Source: Arsenicicoccus piscis
GTDB lineage: Bacteria > Actinomycetota > Actinomycetes > Actinomycetales > Dermatophilaceae
Direction of reading: 5' to 3'
Assembly: GCF_022568835.1 (NCBI RefSeq)
Contig: NZ_JAKZHV010000003.1
Location: forward strand, 248,001-312,000
Length of the DNA: 64,000 bases
In this document: positions 10,653 through 17,577 of the stretch, in pieces
How the letters are laid out: each line of letters opens with the position of its first letter
Position numbering within the stretch: position 1 is the first letter of the stretch
Notes under the pieces: model-generated
Told to the model about the DNA's origin: nothing
Database searches by the model: none
Seen by the model: only the letters and a program-made list of their open reading frames with translations
Program-made: the position numbers and the translations under genes

Positions 10653-10828
10653 GGCTCGCCTTCACCCCGATCGGGTGGGCGGACTACACCTACTGGCTGG
10701 CCGCAGACCGGCAGAACCTCAAGCGCATCAACCGGCTCATCGACGATTCCCTACGCGATCCCACGCTGGGGATTGGGAAGCCCGAACCGTTGCCCGTCAG
10801 CGACTTGCGCCTGGGGACCCACTGGTGA
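10649..10828 (+). pseudogene. yoeB: YoeB toxin, C-terminally truncated
   Basis: The first 48 residues (TPIGWADYTYWLAADRQNLK, then INRLIDDSLRDP and GIGKPEPL) match the N-terminal half of YoeB ribosome-dependent mRNA interferases closely. The frame then runs into unrelated residues and stops after 59, where the family has about 84. The missing part carries the catalytic Glu/Arg/His and the terminal YHY-like tail, so it cannot be active as read. The sequence beyond (about 10800-10860) retains faint similarity in another frame (QRLAPGD..VSR), suggesting one or more indels rather than a clean cut. It sits at the left edge of the carotenoid island. Confidence 0.75.
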
Positions 10829-10982
10829 GCCGTCTCCGGGGTCGTGACACCGGAGTCTCCGGCCATCCCGGGGCTGTTCAGGAAGTCTCAGGGCCGCTGA
10901 TGTGGAACAGTGTCAAGATGCCCATGGCCGTGAGTCGTCGATGCGAGATCCCTGGGTCCGGCACCTGGAATCGGCGACGCGT

Positions 10983-12191
10983 GTGAGGGTAGTCCTGGTC
11001 GCGGTCGGCAGCCGCGGCGACGCGGTCCCGTTCAGGGCGTTGGCGAGGCGTCTCGTCCGCGATGGCCACGAGGCCGTCCTGGTCACCCACGCACGGTTCA
11101 TCGGTGAGGTCTCGGACGGCGTCGTCGAGGTTCCCGTCCACAGTGACCCGGACGAGCTTCTGCAGGGCCCCGCTGCGCAGGCTCTGCGTCGCGGTGACTT
11201 GCGAGGGCTCAACCGCAGCCGCGACCTCTTCGCGGCCTTCCTCGAGGCGTGCGCCGCACCGGCGACGGCCGTACTGCCCGGGGCGGACGTGCTGGTGGCA
11301 TCAACGTTCGCGATGGCGGCTGCCGACGAGGCGTTGAGACGGTCGGTGCCAGTGGTGCGCGCACACTTGTGGCCGGAAGGCTCAGGTGCCACCGGGACGC
11401 TGCCACTGCTGCCCTACAGTTGGGTACTCCCTGGGGCGGGGCGTCGGGTCGGACGGCGCGCCCAGTCGTTCATCGAGCCTCTGCTGGCCGGAATGGACGG
11501 GTGGTGGGAGCGGGGCCGGCTTCACGTGGTGCCGCGTCGCCGGGTCGGCTTCACGACTAACACGGCCGGCACGATGCTTGCCGTTAGTCCCACCGTAGTG
11601 GCGTGGCAGGGGAGCGATGCGGCTGTCACCGGCTGGTGGGTCGATGCGGATCGCCGGACGGTCACCGCCCCCGTGGCGGCAACGATGGCAGATGGGCACG
11701 ACTGGCTGTACGTCGGTTTCGGGTCGATGCCCCAAGCCAGCCAGGAGCGCTTGGCAGAGATGGTGGACTGGGTGTGCTCACGGCTCGGGGTCAAAGCGGT
11801 GCTGCAGATCCCCGGTGCCAGGTTGTCGAGCTCTGAGTCGGTGATGCTGATCGGACATGAGCCGCACCAAGATCTGTTCCCGCGGGTCCGCGCTGCCGTG
11901 CATCACGGCGGTTCCGGCACGACGGCTGCGGTCGTACGGGCCGGCGTGCCGTCGGTGGTCGTGCCGCATGTCGCTGACCAATTCTACTGGGGTCATCGTC
12001 TGCACGTGCTTGGGGCGGCGCCGCGGCCACTCCCGCGGCCGGTGCTGACGAGACTATCCCTGTTGCGGGCGCTACAGCAGGCGCTGACGTCCCAGATGGC
12101 AACCTGCGCTGGCCGGCTCGGGGCCCAGGTCCGCGACGAGGACGGCACGGGTGCGGCGGTCTCCTTCGTCGAGCGGGCGGTTCGTGGATGA
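10983..12191 (+). CDS. UGT/MGT-type glycosyltransferase (GT-B fold)
   Basis: The 402-residue protein starts with the classic N-terminus VVLVAVGSRGDAVPFRALA of actinobacterial UDP-glycosyltransferases. The C-terminal nucleotide-sugar half has YVGFGSMPQ, then VHHGGSGTTAAVVRAGVPSV and PHVADQFYWGHRL. Family members glycosylate hydroxylated lipids, sterols, macrolides or carotenoids (CrtX). Its place beside carotenoid genes makes a hydroxycarotenoid acceptor plausible, but this is inference. GTG 10983 is chosen because the family begins with the first strand; ATG 10941 or GTG 10902 are alternatives. The stop overlaps the next start (ATGA at 12188-12191). Base composition looks less GC-rich than at 3-10 kb. 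Confidence 0.8.
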   Translation: MRVVLVAVGSRGDAVPFRALARRLVRDGHEAVLVTHARFIGEVSDGVVEVPVHSDPDELLQGPAAQALRRGDLRGLNRSRDLFAAFLEACAAPATAVLPGADVLVASTFAMAAADEALRRSVPVVRAHLWPEGSGATGTLPLLPYSWVLPGAGRRVGRRAQSFIEPLLAGMDGWWERGRLHVVPRRRVGFTTNTAGTMLAVSPTVVAWQGSDAAVTGWWVDADRRTVTAPVAATMADGHDWLYVGFGSMPQASQERLAEMVDWVCSRLGVKAVLQIPGARLSSSESVMLIGHEPHQDLFPRVRAAVHHGGSGTTAAVVRAGVPSVVVPHVADQFYWGHRLHVLGAAPRPLPRPVLTRLSLLRALQQALTSQMATCAGRLGAQVRDEDGTGAAVSFVERAVRG

Positions 12192-13630
12192 CGGGGTGCC
12201 CGCGAGCAGGGGAGGCCCGCGGCCTCCTGCGAGTTTCCTGGTTGCCCGCGGCGATGGTGCTCGTCGTGCTGTTGCTCGCCTCCCCCTGGTGGGGACCTCA
12301 CGGCGACGAGCTGTATTTCCGGATGCTGCCGGCGCAGTGGTGGTATGAGGATCAGCCGCCGCTGACTGTGTGGCTATCCGGGCTGGCGGCCCACGCCAGC
12401 GATCAGTTGTGGGTGCAACGCATCCCGGCCGCCGTGTCGGCGTCGCTCGGGGCGGTCGTTGGCGCGTGGGGTGCGCAGACGTTGGGAGGCTCGTCGCGAA
12501 GTCAGCGACTGGCAGCCTGGTCCAGTGCCTTCACAGTATATCCGCTTCTGATCGGCCACGTTTTCGTGACGGCCACCCTCGACCTGTTGGCCTGGCAGGT
12601 GGTCATCGTCCTGTCTTTGCGGGCGCTACGGGAGAGTCCGACCTGGTGGGTCGCGGTCGGTGCTGTGGCGGGTGTCTCGTGCTGGAACAAGCTCTTGGTC
12701 CTGGTCCTGCTCGCCGCCGTCGCCATCGCTGCGGTCCTGATCAGCCCGCGGGCCCTCATGAACAGGTGGGCGTTGTCCGGGGCGGCGGTGGTGGGCCTCA
12801 TTGGGGGCCCGCAACTGCTGGCCCAGGCGGTTCATGGGTTCCCGATGTCCGTGGTCGCCAGGACTTTGGCCGGCGAACATGCGGCATCGGTCCGGCTTTT
12901 GGTGCTACCCATGCTGGTGGTGCTGGTCGGGCCCGGGTTGTTCGCCGTCTGGCGCACGGGATTGGTGCAACCGTGGTCGCGTCCAGGTAATGAGGAGATG
13001 CGTCTGGTCAGTCTCGTCGTGATCGTGATGCTCGTGTGGACCGTCGTCATTCCCTCCCAGCTGTACTACCCAGCCGGAGCAGCACTGCCGGGCCTATGGG
13101 TGGGGTGGGTGCTCCTGGATCGTGCGTGGCAGCAGGGCGCGAAGCCGTGGCGTCCCCGTCGTACCCGGGCCCGGGTGGTGGCCAACGGCGTTGCCTCGGT
13201 CATGATCTGTCTCCCCGTGCTCCCGACATCGGCGGTGGTGACGCGATTGGTTTCCCGGGTCAACCCGATGGTGTCCGACCAGCTCGGGTGGGCCGATACC
13301 GCGCAGATTGTCGACCTTGCTCGGGGATCGGAGACGACGGTGGTCACCGACTCCTACCCGGTCGCCGGAGCCGTCGACTACTACCTGCGTGGCAAAGGGG
13401 TCCGCGTCTATTCAGGGCACAACGCGTTGTGGTCCCTCGGTCCGCCGGCCTCGCAGCGCGTGGTGCTGGTGGGGCCGATTGCGCGAACGATGACGGATTG
13501 GTTCGTCAGTTGCCAGCCGGTCTCGGCGCCGCCTGCGATGTCCGGGCGATCGCCGGTGATGATGGCCATCTGCGACACCCCACGCCGAGGCTGGGCCCGA
13601 ACATGGCCACAGTTTCGCCGCTTGGGGTGA
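12188..13630 (+). CDS. GT39/ArnT-like membrane glycosyltransferase
   Basis: The 480-residue polytopic protein has about ten hydrophobic segments. The first extracytoplasmic loop reads HGDELYFRMLPAQWWYEDQP, matching the acidic, dolichol/polyprenyl-phosphate-sugar-binding loop of the GT-C (PMT/ArnT) superfamily. The C-terminus has a soluble part (ETTVVTDSYPVAGAVDYYLR). Such enzymes move a sugar from a polyprenyl carrier to a protein, lipid or polymer outside the membrane. Acceptor and sugar are unknown. It is coupled to the upstream glycosyltransferase by an ATGA overlap and its stop abuts that of the convergent DUF998 gene. Codon use is less GC-extreme than in neighbouring housekeeping genes. 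Confidence 0.75.
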   Translation: MTGCPRAGEARGLLRVSWLPAAMVLVVLLLASPWWGPHGDELYFRMLPAQWWYEDQPPLTVWLSGLAAHASDQLWVQRIPAAVSASLGAVVGAWGAQTLGGSSRSQRLAAWSSAFTVYPLLIGHVFVTATLDLLAWQVVIVLSLRALRESPTWWVAVGAVAGVSCWNKLLVLVLLAAVAIAAVLISPRALMNRWALSGAAVVGLIGGPQLLAQAVHGFPMSVVARTLAGEHAASVRLLVLPMLVVLVGPGLFAVWRTGLVQPWSRPGNEEMRLVSLVVIVMLVWTVVIPSQLYYPAGAALPGLWVGWVLLDRAWQQGAKPWRPRRTRARVVANGVASVMICLPVLPTSAVVTRLVSRVNPMVSDQLGWADTAQIVDLARGSETTVVTDSYPVAGAVDYYLRGKGVRVYSGHNALWSLGPPASQRVVLVGPIARTMTDWFVSCQPVSAPPAMSGRSPVMMAICDTPRRGWARTWPQFRRLG

Positions 13631-14314
13631 TCAGCCGGCGCGGTCGCGGCCCGTGGACCGGGGCAGTGTGGCCGTGACCATGGCGTGCAAGACGGCGATG
13701 TCGCAGGCTAGGGCGAGCAGCAGCAGGAGCACGGCCATCATCTCGGCGGGACCGTAGGCGATGACCTCACCGCCTGGGACAAGATGTTCGGCGCATAGCA
13801 CGAGGCACCCGCTGGTCAGGATGACGCGGGGCCATCGGCCACGTTGTTCGGCGTGCGTCCGCGGGCGGATGCCGGTGATCAGCAGCCCCAGCGCTGGGAC
13901 GGGCAGCGCGACGACAGCGGCCATCATGTGCAGCGGGTGGTTGAGGTTGTTCGGGGTGACGCCGAGAAGGATCAGTCCGAGTCCGAGGACGGCCACCCCC
14001 CCGGCCAAACGGCGTCCCCAGCCATCACGGAGGGTCCAGGCGGCGGTGATGGTGGCCGACCCGGCCACGATGCATCCCATGTTGAAGACGAGCCATCCCG
14101 GTGAGCAAACCCATCGCTCGTTCCAGGTGCGGCAGGACCCATCCCCTAGGTCGCTGATCATGTTGGTGCCCCACACGAAGGTTGCGCCGGGTTGCCGGAT
14201 GCCGTAGACGAAAGAACCGATCAGCGCGAGGAGCGCGACGAGCAGCAGGGCGGATCCGGTGTTGACGGCGGCTCGAGCCGGCTGTGCCGACCTTGCTGCG
14301 GGGTCGTCGATCAC
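13631..14314 (-). CDS. DUF998-family membrane protein
   Basis: A 227-residue protein with about six transmembrane segments. The pattern NMISDLGDGSC after the first segment, VCSPGWLVFNMGCIVAG in the second, and GVTPNNLNHPLHMMAA in the middle is that of DUF998 (Frp1-like) membrane proteins. The function of the family is unknown. GTG at 14314 overlaps the stop of the SRPBCC gene (GTGA), making it third in an operon headed by the MerR/B12 regulator. Its placement suggests a membrane role in the same light or stress response. Confidence 0.75.
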   Translation of the reverse strand: MIDDPAARSAQPARAAVNTGSALLLVALLALIGSFVYGIRQPGATFVWGTNMISDLGDGSCRTWNERWVCSPGWLVFNMGCIVAGSATITAAWTLRDGWGRRLAGGVAVLGLGLILLGVTPNNLNHPLHMMAAVVALPVPALGLLITGIRPRTHAEQRGRWPRVILTSGCLVLCAEHLVPGGEVIAYGPAEMMAVLLLLLALACDIAVLHAMVTATLPRSTGRDRAG

Positions 14315-14805
14315 GGCGTCCGGTAGGCCGACAAGGCCTGGGCTTGGTGTTGCAAGGCCGGGCCGAGGTGGCCGGTGACGGATCGTTCGATGGCCCCAGC
14401 GAGGATCGGCACGTCCGCGACGACGGTGATGGTGTAGCTCAGCGTGCTCGTCCGTGGACCGGTCGGTGTCAAAGCGGCGTCGCCCCAGGCGCGACCCGGG
14501 GCGAGGTGCAGCTGCACCGATTGGGTGCCGGCGGCCTTGTCAAGATCCCAGGTTTCGACGCGGTCGATGCGCACCGGCGAGCTGATGAGTGCGGACTGGA
14601 CGACCGCCGGCAGCCATGCCGCCGGTAGGACGCTGCGGTTGCGGATGATGAGGGTGGACCGGTCCAGGCAGTGGGAGATCAGTCGTTCGCTCAGACCGGG
14701 CGTGAATTGCCCTCGCCACCGAATGAATTCAGGGTCGGCCAGGAGCGCCAGGGCCTGCGGGACGCCCACGGCGACGTCCAGGTCAACGGCGAGGCGAGCG
14801 GTCAC
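14311..14805 (-). CDS. SRPBCC/DUF2505-like lipid-binding protein
   Basis: A 164-residue soluble protein starting at GTG 14805, which gives TARLAVDLDVAVGVPQALAL at the N-terminus. The DPEFIRWRGQF motif and the later strand pattern (VQLHLAPG, LSYTITVVADVPILAG, final helix) fit the START/SRPBCC helix-grip fold of DUF2505. Such proteins hold hydrophobic ligands, so a carotenoid or precursor is conceivable in this setting, but nothing in the sequence proves it. It overlaps the regulator gene by 23 bases and the DUF998 gene by 4. Confidence 0.65.
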   Translation of the reverse strand: MTARLAVDLDVAVGVPQALALLADPEFIRWRGQFTPGLSERLISHCLDRSTLIIRNRSVLPAAWLPAVVQSALISSPVRIDRVETWDLDKAAGTQSVQLHLAPGRAWGDAALTPTGPRTSTLSYTITVVADVPILAGAIERSVTGHLGPALQHQAQALSAYRTP

Positions 14806-15661
14806 GACGTCGAGCCTGCGCGGGCCGGAGGCGACGGACCGCCGCCAGGATGTTGTGTCCGAGCCGGGTCGCCCCGGCGGGGGCCCGGTCCTGGTAGTGA
14901 CCGCCGACACCGATGGGCGTGTCGGGTACCGCCAGTTGGAGCTCGGCGACAGTGGTGGCCACGGGGTCTATGTCGGCTTCGGTCGGCATGGCGATGATGA
15001 CCCACATCGGGCGCCGTGACAGGGCGGCATCGACGTAGGACGCCGGCGGGGTGTCGGCGCCCAGATAAGTCGTCGTAAACCCCGCGCGGCGCGCGAGTAC
15101 CGCGAACGACAGCAGGCCCATCTCGTGGAAACAGCCTGAAGGCAGGCCGAGCACGAGCTCACCGATGGGGTCAATCGGAGAAGCGTCGATGTAGGCCGCT
15201 GCCAGGCGTTGCCGCACCCCGGTCGAGACGAGATTCGCTGCGGCGACCCCGATCGTGCCGTCCTTGCATTCGTCCCCGATGCGAAGCACCGCAGGCATCA
15301 GCCAGGAGTCGATGCTGTCCTCCAGACTGCTGGGGCGCAGCGCGTGGTCAAGGCAGCGTTCGACGGTCATCACGTCCATCCCACGGGCCGCCTCGAGCAG
15401 GTCCTCGACCGACGGGCGGTCCGTGCCTCGGTGGTGCAATGCCAGGATCTCCGATTCGAGGGACGCGGCCGCGTTCGACGGGCTCCAGCCCGTGTCGAGC
15501 AGATGCGCCATGCGACGCAGGATGTCGATCGCGGCGGGGCTGTAGAGCCGGTAGCCCTTGGGGGTCCGGGTCGTCAGGATCATGCCGTACCGCTTCTCCC
15601 AGGCGCGCAGAGTAGCTGCCGGGATGCCGGTCATCTGAGCGGCTTTGCTGATCGTGAACAT
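14783..15661 (-). CDS. MerR-family regulator with B12-binding domain (CarH/LitR-like, divergent ligand site)
   Basis: The 292-residue protein has an N-terminal MerR winged helix (1-70: FTISKAAQMTGIPAATLRAW, then EKRYGMI), a helical linker (85-160) and a C-terminal Rossmann-like cobalamin domain (165-280). The B12 loop FHEMG keeps the axial histidine (H179), followed by TYLGADTPP. CarH-type photoreceptors repress carotenoid genes in the dark with adenosylcobalamin bound. In CarH the adenosyl group is capped by a W-x9-EH motif in the helical domain; here the equivalent residues appear to be C132, A142 and N143. It may bind another cobalamin or none. It heads a three-gene operon and is divergent from idi-crtE. 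Confidence 0.8.
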   Translation of the reverse strand: MFTISKAAQMTGIPAATLRAWEKRYGMILTTRTPKGYRLYSPAAIDILRRMAHLLDTGWSPSNAAASLESEILALHHRGTDRPSVEDLLEAARGMDVMTVERCLDHALRPSSLEDSIDSWLMPAVLRIGDECKDGTIGVAAANLVSTGVRQRLAAAYIDASPIDPIGELVLGLPSGCFHEMGLLSFAVLARRAGFTTTYLGADTPPASYVDAALSRRPMWVIIAMPTEADIDPVATTVAELQLAVPDTPIGVGGHYQDRAPAGATRLGHNILAAVRRLRPAQARRRDRSPRR

Positions 15662-15712
15662 GTCTGACCCCTGACCGAGCTGGCGTCTCACGCCAAGGCT
15701 TCGCGGCGTCTC

Positions 15713-15760
15713 TTGACCGTTGTCGCACGCCAGTCTAGGGTTTAGACAATCCTTCGACAA
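15713..15760. promoter_or_regulatory. Divergent promoters overlapping one palindromic operator
   Basis: Plus strand: TTGACC (15713-15718), 17-base spacer, TAGGGT (15736-15741) points to the carotenoid operon. Minus strand: TTGTCG (complement of 15755-15760), 17-base spacer, TAGACT (complement of 15732-15737) points to the regulator. The palindrome GTCTA-GGGTT-TAGAC (15733-15747) covers both -10 regions. One bound MerR-type dimer could control both directions. Boxes are matched by eye. Confidence 0.5.
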
Positions 15761-15909
15761 GGGTAGCGCGCGATTGCTTGTGCGCCTTGCAGCGGATCGA
15801 CGTCATTCCGATGACCCGCTTGAGTGAGTGTCGCTGGGTGCTGAATGTGCTGACCGACAACGGTATTGAGGACGTGCTGTCCATGTGCAGCAGAGACGAG
15901 TCGCCGACC

Positions 15910-17577
15910 ATGACGCAGGGATCCGTACAGCACGACGGGAGTGCCATCATCTGCGATACGGCGGACGTCGTGGTCCTGGTCGACGACTTCGCGCAACCCG
16001 TCGGGACCGCCCCGCGCGCCGGCGTGCACACCACGACAACACCGCTGCACCTGGCGTTCTCGGTCTATTTGATCGACGGCGACGGGCGCGTACTGCTGAC
16101 GCGTCGAGCCCTGTCGAAGGCGACCTGGCCTGGGGTGTGGACGAATTCGTGTTGTGGGCACCTTCGCCCCGGGGAATCGGCGGTCGAGGCCATTCATCGT
16201 CGAGTCCCTGAAGAGCTCGGCGTCGACGTGACCGGGCTGCGTCCCCTGCTGCCGGACTTCCGGTATCGCGCCATCGACGCCAGTGGGGTCGTCGAGAACG
16301 AGATCTGTCCGGTCTTCATCGGGCAGATCAATGGGACCGTGACGGTGGACCCCGACGAGGTGATGGAGACGACGTGGGTCACCTGGGAGGAGTTGGCGAC
16401 GATCGCTGCCTCCACACCCAGGCTGCTCAGCCCGTGGTGTGCCGCCCAGGTGGCCTCCTTGGGGGACCTCCGGTCGGTGACGGCATCGTGGGATCCCAAG
16501 GTGGGCGTGCCGATGCTGGCTGACACCTTGAGCGCGGTCGACGACCAGTTGCGTGAGGCTTGCGCGCAGGTCGAGCAGACCTGGAGCGCGGTCCTGGCCG
16601 GGCACAGCGACCCGATCTTGCAGGGGGAGGACCTGCCGTCCTGGCTGGGTCGTCTGGTGATCGGTCACGGCAAGCGGATCCGTCCCAGCATGTGCCACTG
16701 GGGGTTTGTGGCCGGCGGCGGTCGTGCAGGCACCCGGGGCGCCGGCGACATGGTGTCAGCGGCGGCCGCGTTGGAGACGTTGCACTGCTTCGCGCTGATC
16801 CATGACGACATCATGGATGAGTCGGATCTGCGCCGCGGTGAGCCCAGCGTCCACGCTCTGGCCGGTCGCCGGCACCGACAGAACTCAGGAGTCGGTTCGT
16901 CGGATCAATACGGTCTGAGCATCGCCATCCTGCTCGGCGACCTCGCCCACCATGTCAGCGAGCACCTTGCGGCCACGCTGCCGCCGGCGCTGCGCGCCGT
17001 CTGGCAGGACCTGACCATCGAGCTGATCGCCGGTCAGCGCGAGGATATCTGCGCATCTGCCAGCACCGATCTGGACGCCCGACGGGCCGCCCGGATCGCG
17101 GCCATCAAATCCGGGGCGTACACGATCGCCCGGCCCCTGCAGCTTGGCGCAACCGCCGCCGGCGCGTCCGAGGAGGTCCACCGCGCGCTGGCTTCGTACG
17201 GCCATCAACTGGGGCTGGCGTTCGCCCTGCGAGACGATGTCCTGGGGCTGTGGGGTGACCCTATGCTGACCGGTAAGCCGGTCGGCATCGACTTGGCGCA
17301 ACGCAAGCCGACGGTGCTGTGGGAGTACGCCACCGAGAACCTGACCGGCACCCCGGCTGATCTGCTTCGTCTCGTCGGTTCCCCTGAGTCCACCCAGGCC
17401 GACCGTGACGAATTGCTGGTCAGATTCGACGACATCGGGGTTCGTGCGTGGGCGGAGAACCAGATCGCCGAGCACGTCGATCAGGCGTTGGCCAAGCTGG
17501 ACGCCGTCCCGTTGCCGGGTGACGCCCATCGGGGTCTGGTCGACATGGCGGGTGTCATCGCGTGGCGGCAGGCATGA
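15910..17577 (+). CDS. idi-crtE: Isopentenyl-diphosphate isomerase / geranylgeranyl diphosphate synthase fusion
   Basis: A single 555-residue frame carries two enzymes. Residues 20-190 are a type I IDI Nudix domain: WTNSCCGHLRPGE holds the catalytic Cys (C82), the Nudix helix ends in EELGV, and ENEICPVF has the acidic metal ligands. Residues 205-555 are a trans-prenyltransferase: first Asp-rich motif HDDIMDESDLRRG (299-310), second RDDVLGLWGD (441-450), then GKPVGIDLAQRKPT. Together they convert IPP to DMAPP and chain-extend to GGPP (length inferred from context). ATG 15910 is chosen from IDI N-termini; upstream in-frame starts exist, and the leader from the promoter is about 160 bases. The stop overlaps crtI (ATGA). 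Confidence 0.88.
   Translation: MTQGSVQHDGSAIICDTADVVVLVDDFAQPVGTAPRAGVHTTTTPLHLAFSVYLIDGDGRVLLTRRALSKATWPGVWTNSCCGHLRPGESAVEAIHRRVPEELGVDVTGLRPLLPDFRYRAIDASGVVENEICPVFIGQINGTVTVDPDEVMETTWVTWEELATIAASTPRLLSPWCAAQVASLGDLRSVTASWDPKVGVPMLADTLSAVDDQLREACAQVEQTWSAVLAGHSDPILQGEDLPSWLGRLVIGHGKRIRPSMCHWGFVAGGGRAGTRGAGDMVSAAAALETLHCFALIHDDIMDESDLRRGEPSVHALAGRRHRQNSGVGSSDQYGLSIAILLGDLAHHVSEHLAATLPPALRAVWQDLTIELIAGQREDICASASTDLDARRAARIAAIKSGAYTIARPLQLGATAAGASEEVHRALASYGHQLGLAFALRDDVLGLWGDPMLTGKPVGIDLAQRKPTVLWEYATENLTGTPADLLRLVGSPESTQADRDELLVRFDDIGVRAWAENQIAEHVDQALAKLDAVPLPGDAHRGLVDMAGVIAWRQA

Noticed and set aside
10675-10986. 103-codon plus-strand frame after yefM
   Set aside because: It overlaps the YoeB N-terminus in another frame and shows only faint toxin-like residues, so it was treated as decay of yoeB.
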